The notes under the pieces are model-generated. The model was not told where the DNA came from. It saw only the letters and a program-made list of their open reading frames with translations, and searched no databases. From Mycobacterium sp. E740 (lineage in GTDB: Bacteria; Actinomycetota; Actinomycetes; Mycobacteriales; Mycobacteriaceae), in the NCBI RefSeq assembly GCF_001672895.1, contig NZ_LZKP01000008.1, positions 1 to 47,282 on the forward strand: a DNA stretch of 47,282 bases. Reading direction: 5' to 3'. This document shows positions 42,033 through 47,282 of this stretch, in pieces. The position numbers and the translations under genes are program-made. How positions within the stretch are numbered: position 1 is the stretch's first letter; the number at the start of each line of letters is the position of its first letter.

Positions 42033-43378
42033 CCGACGAGATGACCGTGGGCGACCTCGAACTCGACGACATCCAGCACATCCTGCTCACCCGAACTCCG
42101 GCCATCACCGGACGGTACGAATTCCTGACTTTCGACACGCCCGCGGGTGGCCGCACCTGGCTCACCGCACTACTCGACAAGGTCGAGTCCGCAGCGAGCG
42201 TGCCCGTGACAATGGAGACCACCCGGCGGTGGGTCACGCTGGCCTTCACCTGGACGGGGTTGCGCGCCCTGGGCGTACCGGAACAGTCGCTGCTCACCTT
42301 CCCCGACGCGTTTCGCGAGGGAATGGCTTCGCGTGCAGACATTCTCGGCGACTCCGGCGAGAACCATCCGGACAACTGGGTCGGCGGGCTGGCGAGCGAC
42401 GAGTTGCATGCCATTGCCATCCTCTTCGCGCGCGACGACGAACAGTGCCGGATCTCTCTCGCGCAGCACGACAATCTGCTGACGCAGACCGACGGCGTGC
42501 GCAGCCTCTCGCATCTCGACCTCAACGCGACCCCGCCGTTCAACTACGCCCACGACCATTTCGGCTTCCGTGACCGGTTGTCCCAGCCGGTGATGAAGGG
42601 TTCCGGTGAAGAGCCGACGCCCGGCTCCGGCGCGCCACTCGAGCCGGGCGAATTCATACTCGGCTACCCCGACGAAGAAGGGCCGGTGACCAACCTCCCT
42701 CAGCCCGAGGCGCTGTCGCGAAACGGCAGCTACCTGGCCTACCGCCGGCTGCAGGAACACGTCGGCATGTTCCGCGACTACCTGAGAGCGAATTCGAAGA
42801 ACGCAGAGGATGAGGAGTTGCTCGCCGCGAAGTTCATGGGACGCTGGCGAAGCGGTGCGCCGCTGGTTCTCGCACCCGACCAGGACGACCCCGAACTGGG
42901 CGCTGACCCGATGCGCAACAACGACTTCAACTACCAGGAAATGGACCCGTTCGGGTACGCATGCCCGCTGGGCTCGCATGCGAGACGGCTCAACCCTCGC
43001 GACACCGCCCATTTCATGAACCGCCGCCGGATGATCCGTCGGGGTGCGACGTACGGCCCCGCACTGCCCGACGGTGCGCCCGACGACGGCGTCGATCGCG
43101 GCATCGCCGCGTTCATCATCTGCGCCGACCTCGTGCGCCAGTTCGAGTTCGCGCAGAACGTGTGGATCAACGACAAGACGTTCCACGAACTCGGCAACGA
43201 ACACGACCCGATCTGCGGGACGCAGGACGGCACGCTCGACTTCACCGTGCCGAAGCGGCCGATACGCAAGGTGCACAAGGGAATACCCGCGTTCACCACG
43301 CTGCGGGGCGGCGCTTACTTCTTTCTGCCCGGGATAGGCGGCCTGAGGTACCTTGCCACGCTGAAAGAGGCAGCATGA
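42029..43378 (+). CDS. DyP-type heme peroxidase
   Basis: A 449-residue DyP-type peroxidase, of the longer class. The heme-site motif appears as GFRDRLSQP: the catalytic Asp182 is present, but the last Gly of the usual GxxDG pattern is Arg. The proximal heme ligand is probably His317 in CPLGSHARR, followed by NPRDTAHFMNRRRMIRRG. It has no signal peptide, and no encapsulin gene is nearby. GTG at 42029 overlaps the previous stop; an internal ATG at 42041 is also possible. Its stop overlaps the next start (ATGA). DyP enzymes oxidise dyes, phenols or peroxides; the substrate here is unknown. Confidence 0.9.
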   Translation: MTDEMTVGDLELDDIQHILLTRTPAITGRYEFLTFDTPAGGRTWLTALLDKVESAASVPVTMETTRRWVTLAFTWTGLRALGVPEQSLLTFPDAFREGMASRADILGDSGENHPDNWVGGLASDELHAIAILFARDDEQCRISLAQHDNLLTQTDGVRSLSHLDLNATPPFNYAHDHFGFRDRLSQPVMKGSGEEPTPGSGAPLEPGEFILGYPDEEGPVTNLPQPEALSRNGSYLAYRRLQEHVGMFRDYLRANSKNAEDEELLAAKFMGRWRSGAPLVLAPDQDDPELGADPMRNNDFNYQEMDPFGYACPLGSHARRLNPRDTAHFMNRRRMIRRGATYGPALPDGAPDDGVDRGIAAFIICADLVRQFEFAQNVWINDKTFHELGNEHDPICGTQDGTLDFTVPKRPIRKVHKGIPAFTTLRGGAYFFLPGIGGLRYLATLKEAA

Positions 43379-44388
43379 CCACCGCCGCCCGCACGTACAA
43401 CCAGGGCCACATCCCGCGCGGACACGACGGCCACAGGCGAATCAGTATCTACTGGGCGTGGAGCTACCCGTGGGAAGCGCAGCGCGACCCAGGCGAGATG
43501 TACAACCGGTTCTCCACCATGACCGAAGTGCGAAACGCGTTGTGGCCCAACTACGAAACCGTCGAATACGACGAGGCTCACTTCCTGCAGGGCATTGCCG
43601 GAACGCTGGAACTCTTCCACCGTTCGACACTGGCCTTCCAGGAGCTCGCCGGCGCGGCCACCGGCCACGCGGTAGCCGTGTTCCAGCGCATCGACCAAGC
43701 GGGTTACCCGCTACCGATCGACGAGCGGATCCTCGCGGACACCGACACGCTGATGGTGTTCGGTCTCGACCACATCCTGTCCCAACAGGAAGCCACCGCC
43801 GACGAGATCGAGGCGATCGAGCGATGGCTGCAACGGGAGGGCACCTGCCTGTTACTCGCCCCGCACCACGACGTCGGCTTCACCGACGATTTCGACCAGC
43901 GCCAGGTGGAGTTCGCACACCACGGCGATCCGCTGGTGCCGCGCCAGCAGCGGTTCGGCCAATACACCAGGTCGTTGATGACGGCGCTCGACGTCCCCGT
44001 GCACAACATCTGGGGGCTTCGGCCCGCAGTGGTCGAGGGCACCCGAGAAATAGCCCCGCTGAGCGGATTCCGCGATCTGGACACGGCGCGACTGCTCGAC
44101 AATGTGACCACATTCAACTTCCACCCGCACCTACCCCACTACGAGTTGACCGCCCCTGAGAGCGAAAGCCTGCGCGTGCTGGGACGCCAACGCGTCGATC
44201 TGAACAGACCGCACCCGTTCACCGCCGCGGGAAATACCGAGTTCAACGCGCTGATCTGGATGCCGCCGACCGGTCGGCGTGCCGGTGACATCGTGCTGAT
44301 CGATTCCACGCACTTCACGACGTTGTTCGGCGGCACCGACAGCCTGCGCAACCTCTGGCACAACCTCGCAACGATGCCGTCCGGCTGA
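43375..44388 (+). CDS. Uncharacterised protein, third gene of the DyP trio
   Basis: A 337-residue cytoplasmic protein I do not recognise as a named family. Residues about 125-170 (LMVFGLDHILSQQEATADEIEAIERWLQ, LLLAPHHDVG) look like the alpha/beta core of a class I glutamine amidotransferase-like fold, but no nucleophilic Cys is evident. The second half is rich in His (FNFHPHLPHYEL, DSTHFTTLFGG). It is coupled to the DyP gene by ATGA and its end is 14 bp from the convergent AveC-like gene. It may be an accessory subunit for the peroxidase. Confidence 0.65.
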   Translation: MTTAARTYNQGHIPRGHDGHRRISIYWAWSYPWEAQRDPGEMYNRFSTMTEVRNALWPNYETVEYDEAHFLQGIAGTLELFHRSTLAFQELAGAATGHAVAVFQRIDQAGYPLPIDERILADTDTLMVFGLDHILSQQEATADEIEAIERWLQREGTCLLLAPHHDVGFTDDFDQRQVEFAHHGDPLVPRQQRFGQYTRSLMTALDVPVHNIWGLRPAVVEGTREIAPLSGFRDLDTARLLDNVTTFNFHPHLPHYELTAPESESLRVLGRQRVDLNRPHPFTAAGNTEFNALIWMPPTGRRAGDIVLIDSTHFTTLFGGTDSLRNLWHNLATMPSG

Positions 44389-44402
44389 TCGCGACCTACA
44401 CC

Positions 44403-45191
44403 TCACCGGGGCTGGTTGGACACCCCGGGGAACAGCTGCTCCGTCGGACCGGACGTCACGTAGCCGCCGAGTTTCGTCACGAGGTGTGGCGCGAAAACCG
44501 CGCCGTACATGAGATGTCCGGCGACGATGACGGCCGCGATGGACAGCAGAGACGAGCCGACACGGCTCGTCGACCGGCTGTCCGCCCACACTTCGATGGC
44601 GTTGCGGCCCGAAGCGTCGGTGCGCCCGAGAAGATAGGTGAACACCATCATCTGCAGACCCATCGCGATGGCGTCGTAGATCGGGTACTGGAACTTGCTT
44701 CCCTCGAAGATCGCCAGCCCCGGAATCACGTAGCCGTAGTAGAAGACACCGAGCCGTGGCCCGAAGAACCCGTTGAACAGCAGGGCCCAGCAGAATCCGA
44801 CGAGGAGCCCGACGACGAGCAGCGTCTGGGGTCGGCGCCAGCCGAAGCGCCGGATCAGCCGGCGTCCGAGCGCGGCCCCGATCACGGCGGGCAGCACGAA
44901 GTACGCGATGTAACCGATCGGCACCGACGACGGAAGCCCTCCGCCCCAGGTCATGTTCAACGGCCACCACGACGGCATCCGCGGAAGCGCGGGCGGGAAC
45001 TGGGCGTACATCGTCCAGTCGTAGGGTGCCTCGATCCACGAGAACGAGATGGCCGAGATGGACACGAGCAGCAGCGGGTGGATGCGGCCGCGCCGGATGC
45101 TCAGGTACACGCCGAACGCCAGGAACAGCACACCGCCGACGTAGGCGAAGGACAGTCCGGCGATCAACGCCGGTGTCAGCTCGGTGTTCAT
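44403..45191 (-). CDS. AveC-like (spirocyclase AveC family) membrane protein
   Basis: A 262-residue protein with about seven transmembrane helices. The FSWIEAPYDWTMYAQFPPALPRMPSWWP segment after the second helix is characteristic of the AveC family, named for the avermectin spirocyclase; actinobacterial homologues are common and mostly of unknown role. ATG at 45191 overlaps the stop of a 42-codon gene (ATGA), so both are translated together. It is controlled in all likelihood by the divergent TetR regulator. The substrate, if it is an enzyme, is unknown. Confidence 0.78.
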   Translation of the reverse strand: MNTELTPALIAGLSFAYVGGVLFLAFGVYLSIRRGRIHPLLLVSISAISFSWIEAPYDWTMYAQFPPALPRMPSWWPLNMTWGGGLPSSVPIGYIAYFVLPAVIGAALGRRLIRRFGWRRPQTLLVVGLLVGFCWALLFNGFFGPRLGVFYYGYVIPGLAIFEGSKFQYPIYDAIAMGLQMMVFTYLLGRTDASGRNAIEVWADSRSTSRVGSSLLSIAAVIVAGHLMYGAVFAPHLVTKLGGYVTSGPTEQLFPGVSNQPR

Positions 45192-45316
45192 CGGTCGTGC
45201 TCCATGACCGCGTCATCACCACCGTTGCCGCGCGCTTCGGGGTCGAAGTACAGCACCAGGCCGAAGATCACGGCCATCAACCCGAACAGCGTTCCCAGCA
45301 TGATGAGTTGACCCAT
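45188..45316 (-). CDS. Small single-span membrane peptide coupled to the AveC-like gene
   Basis: A 42-residue ORF: MGQLIMLGTLFGLMAVIFGL then VLYFDPEARGNGGDDAVMEH and two more residues. It has one transmembrane helix (about residues 3-23) and a short acidic C-terminal tail. ATG at 45316 is preceded by AAGGGG nine bases upstream, and its stop overlaps the AveC-like start, so it is very likely translated. It may be a subunit or stabiliser of the AveC-like protein. Confidence 0.7.
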   Translation of the reverse strand: MGQLIMLGTLFGLMAVIFGLVLYFDPEARGNGGDDAVMEHDR

Positions 45317-45346
45317 GACACTGCCCCTTCCGCACCTCTACCGCAT

Positions 45347-45364
45347 TAATAGTGGACACTATTA
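45347..45364. promoter_or_regulatory. 18-bp inverted repeat, probable TetR operator
   Basis: TAATAGTG and CACTATTA are perfect 8-bp arms with a 2-bp centre (GA), in the 86-bp gap between the divergent TetR and AveC-side genes. Shape and spacing fit a TetR-family operator controlling both directions. Confidence 0.8.
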
Positions 45365-45402
45365 CCCGGCGTGCGGTCAAGGGACGGCTATCGTCGGTTG
45401 CC

Positions 45403-46059
45403 ATGCCCCAGCGACGTTCGTCGAAGAAGGGATCCGCCGGGGAGGCGCCCGGCGCGCGCAGGCCTCCCGGCGAGGCCCGGCGGCTCCTGCTCGACGCCGC
45501 GCGTGATCTCTTCGCGCGCCGCGACTATCGGAGCACGACGACGCGGGAGATCGCCGAGGCGGCCGGCGTCACGGAGTATCTGCTGTTCCGCCACTTCGGT
45601 TCGAAGGCCGGACTTTTCCGCGAAGCTCTCGTGCTTCCGTTCACGAACTTCGTCGACGATTTCGGCAATACCTGGCAAGCCGTCGTTCCCGAGGAGACCG
45701 ACGAGGAGGAGTTGTCCCGTCAATTCGTCGGCCGGCTCTACGACGTTCTCATCGAGCACCGGGGCCTGCTGCTGACCCTTGTCGCCTCGGACGGGCTCAC
45801 CGACGAGGAAATAGAAAGTGCCGGCATCGCCGACATCAGACGGGCACTGACGCTGCTCGGTCAGATCAGCGCCGAAGGTATCCGGCTGCGCGGATTGCGT
45901 TCGGAGCAGCCGGATCTGCCCGCACACTCGACGGTCGCGATGATCGTCGGCATGGTGGCCCTGCGTTCCACCTTCTTCGGCAACCGACCGCCGTCGCGTG
46001 AGGCGATCGTCGAGGAGCTCGTCCAGGCGGTGCTACACGGTTTCCTGCACCGGCCTTAA
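45403..46059 (+). CDS. TetR-family transcriptional regulator
   Basis: A 218-residue repressor. The N-terminal DNA-binding domain follows a basic Ser/Lys/Arg tail: LLLDAARDLFARRDYRSTTTREIAEAAGVTEYLLFRHFGSKAGLFREAL, residues about 30-75. The C-terminal ligand domain is helical. ATG at 45403 is chosen because upstream codons overlap the operator. It likely binds the palindrome at 45347 and represses the small-peptide/AveC operon and itself. A lipophilic effector, such as a steroid or terpenoid, is a guess only. It overlaps the SDR stop by 4 bp on the opposite strand. Confidence 0.9.
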   Translation: MPQRRSSKKGSAGEAPGARRPPGEARRLLLDAARDLFARRDYRSTTTREIAEAAGVTEYLLFRHFGSKAGLFREALVLPFTNFVDDFGNTWQAVVPEETDEEELSRQFVGRLYDVLIEHRGLLLTLVASDGLTDEEIESAGIADIRRALTLLGQISAEGIRLRGLRSEQPDLPAHSTVAMIVGMVALRSTFFGNRPPSREAIVEELVQAVLHGFLHRP

Positions 46060-46937
46060 CCGCCCGGCCCGTTGGGCCACTTGAGCAGTGAGCCCGCGTC
46101 GACGCGGATCTGCTGGCCGGTGATGTAGCGGCTGTCGTCACTGGCGAGGAAAACGCCGAGGTTCGCCATGTCCTCCGGTTCGATGTAGGGAATGGGCATC
46201 GCCTGGAAGATCGTGAACAGCGGTTCGGCATCCGCACGGGTGGCCTGCTTGCCCTCGGCGGTGAGGTCGGGACGGAACATGCTGTACATCCCGTCGTTCT
46301 GCAGCAGGTGAGTGTTGCAGTTCGTGGGGTGGATCGCGTTGACACGAATCAACCTCTCCGCCAACGCCATCGACATCTCTTCGACATACTCGATCAGCAC
46401 CCGCTTGCTCCAGCCGTAACCCCTGCCACCGGGTCCCATGTTCGGGTTGTCCGTGGTGCCCCGGATCATCCCTGCCGTCGAGCCGGTGATGATGACCGAC
46501 GATCCGTCGGGTAAGTGTGGAACCGTGACCGCGACGGTGTTCATCACGCCGAGCAGGTCGACGTCGGAGGCATCGACGAACGACATCGCGTCGTGCGGTC
46601 TGCCCATCGCCATCGGCAGTATGCCCGCGTTGGCGACGACGATGTCGATCTTGCCGAGGTCAGCGACGCCGGCTTCGACGGCATCCCGCAGTTCGTGGCG
46701 CTCACGGACATCGGCGATGCGCGCCACCACCCGTCGCCCGATTTCCTTGACCGCACGCTCGGTTTCGGAAAGATCCTCGGGTGTCGCGAGCGGATACGGG
46801 TTCGACGGGATGTCGCGGCAGATGTCGACCGCGATGATGTCGGCGCCTTCCCTGGCCATCGCGATCGCGTGCGCGCGGCCCTGGCCGCGAGCCGCGCCGG
46901 TGATGAAAGCGACCTTGCCCTCGAGCTTTCCGGTCAT
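46056..46937 (-). CDS. Mycofactocin-coupled SDR family oxidoreductase
   Basis: A 293-residue short-chain dehydrogenase. It begins GKVAFITGAARGQGRAHAIAMAREGADIIAVDIC, a pattern typical of SDRs that retain NAD(H) and hand electrons to the redox cofactor mycofactocin. The catalytic Ser/Tyr/Lys set is seen in IITGSTAGM and RGYGWSKR. ATG at 46937 has AGGAG eight bases upstream. It lies 19 bp downstream of the P450 3' end, so the two may form an operon for an alcohol or terpenoid. The family assignment rests on motif memory; the substrate is not known. Confidence 0.88.
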   Translation of the reverse strand: MTGKLEGKVAFITGAARGQGRAHAIAMAREGADIIAVDICRDIPSNPYPLATPEDLSETERAVKEIGRRVVARIADVRERHELRDAVEAGVADLGKIDIVVANAGILPMAMGRPHDAMSFVDASDVDLLGVMNTVAVTVPHLPDGSSVIITGSTAGMIRGTTDNPNMGPGGRGYGWSKRVLIEYVEEMSMALAERLIRVNAIHPTNCNTHLLQNDGMYSMFRPDLTAEGKQATRADAEPLFTIFQAMPIPYIEPEDMANLGVFLASDDSRYITGQQIRVDAGSLLKWPNGPGG

Positions 46938-46956
46938 GTCGTTCTCCTGTAATCGA

Positions 46957-47048
46957 TCAGCCGATCGGCGTGAACGTGATGTGCAGTTCGCTGAGCCCCC
47001 GCATGATGAAGGTCGGCTCGTAGGTGAAGTGGCGGTTGCCCGCCGGCA
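46957..47048 (-). pseudogene. Cytochrome P450, C-terminal tail only
   Basis: The minus strand encodes AGNRHFTYEPTFIMRGLSEL and HITFTPIG then the stop, the usual end of a bacterial cytochrome P450. Upstream (higher coordinates) the minus-strand frame stays open to 47259 but loses all similarity after AGN. The rest of the P450 is found on the plus strand beginning at about 47036, so the gene is broken by an inversion or a chimera. Confidence 0.75.
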
Positions 47049-47282
47049 CGACGGTGATGCTGCTTCCCGGTGCCTGCAACCGCGACGAACGGAAGTTCGC
47101 CGATGCCAACACATTCCGGCCTGACCGGGCAAACGTTCGCGAGCAGATCGCGTTCATCCGCGGTGTCCACTCGTGCCCCGGCGCCCCGCTCGCACGAGCG
47201 GAAGGCCGGATCTCGTTGAACAGGATTCTCGACCGGATGCGCGACATCACGATCTGCACCGAGCATCACGGGCCGGCGGGCA
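47036..47282 (+). pseudogene. Cytochrome P450 internal segment in inverted orientation (runs off the right edge)
   Basis: Plus-strand reading gives LPAGTTVMLLPGACNRDERKF, then the heme-binding loop FIRGVHSCPGAPLARAEGR with the cysteine ligand, and RILDRMRDITICTEHHGPAG at the very end of the window. In an intact P450 this ends just where the minus-strand tail (NRHFTYEPTF) begins. It therefore belongs to the same gene as the fragment at 46957-47048 but points the other way. No start or stop lies in the window. Confidence 0.75.
47037..47282. repeat. Inverted repeat with 11-bp arms flanking the inverted P450 segment
   Basis: TGCCCGCCGGC (47037-47047) is the exact reverse complement of GCCGGCGGGCA (47272-47282), the last bases of the window. 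Reversing the stretch between the arms would join PAGNRHFTY to HHGPAG and restore one continuous P450 frame. Confidence 0.85.

Noticed and set aside
41472..44388. DyP cluster considered as an encapsulin cargo system
   Set aside because: No encapsulin shell gene is adjacent, and the DyP C-terminus (LATLKEAA) has no obvious cargo-loading peptide.

Overview
The window is high-GC actinobacterial DNA, almost certainly from a non-tuberculous, rapid-grower type Mycobacterium (Mycolicibacterium). The main evidence is a backbone whose gene order matches, from memory, the Rv2880c-Rv2898c block of M. tuberculosis: rlmN, cdsA, frr, pyrH, an Rv2887-like MarR gene, amiC, tsf, rpsB, an M23 peptidase, xerC, viuB, dprA, comM and yraN. 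Supporting signs are hemophore-related proteins, a mycofactocin-type SDR, an AveC-like protein, a lactate 2-monooxygenase and an IdeR-type iron box. No transposase, phage gene, tRNA, rRNA or CRISPR was seen.

Layout. (1) 1-1236: a broken aldehyde dehydrogenase with an inverted partial copy at the left edge, then an NTF2-like protein. (2) 1323-2456: rlmN. (3) 2494-14722: about 12 kb of accessory genes between rlmN and cdsA, which I expect to be neighbours. They are a MarR regulator divergent from an archaeal-type glucose dehydrogenase, a GH15 glucosidase, a tightly packed TPP enzyme, enolase-superfamily dehydratase, FAD/Fe-S 2-hydroxyacid dehydrogenase and ANTAR series, and then a lipoprotein, divergent NRAMP transporter and two PRC-barrel-like genes. 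(4) 14732-24340: the housekeeping block, with a methyltransferase divergent from the Rv2887-like MarR gene, and a glycerate kinase. (5) 24372-26803: a lactate 2-monooxygenase and a secreted Asn/Thr/Ala repeat protein. (6) 26948-30822: viuB, a frameshifted dprA, comM and yraN. (7) 30960-38469: a DUF1206 membrane protein, a hemophore-like protein, and an iron-box operon of an Fbp-type Fe(III) ABC transporter ending in an adenylation / carrier-protein / acyltransferase fusion. (8) 38447-41183: a thioesterase, a CoA-transferase, a second hemophore-like protein and a small secreted protein. (9) 41472-44388: three coupled genes around a DyP peroxidase. (10) 44403-47282: AveC-like protein with a 42-residue membrane peptide, a TetR regulator with an 18-bp operator, a mycofactocin-type SDR, and a P450 whose internal part is inverted at the right edge.

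How the genes may work together (inference). Region 3 looks like a route that releases glucose from a glucoside, oxidises it without phosphorylation to gluconate, dehydrates the sugar acid and oxidises the resulting 2-oxo or 2-hydroxy acids; a divalent-metal import module follows. Region 7 looks like an iron-starvation operon that combines Fe(III) uptake with a carrier-bound acylation of some envelope or secreted molecule. The best candidates for undescribed biology are the adenylation-carrier-acyltransferase fusion in the iron operon, the sugar-acid island, the DyP trio and the methyltransferase/MarR pair. Both window edges carry inverted-repeat structures that break a gene; these are probably assembly or amplification chimeras at contig ends, but a real inversion is not excluded.
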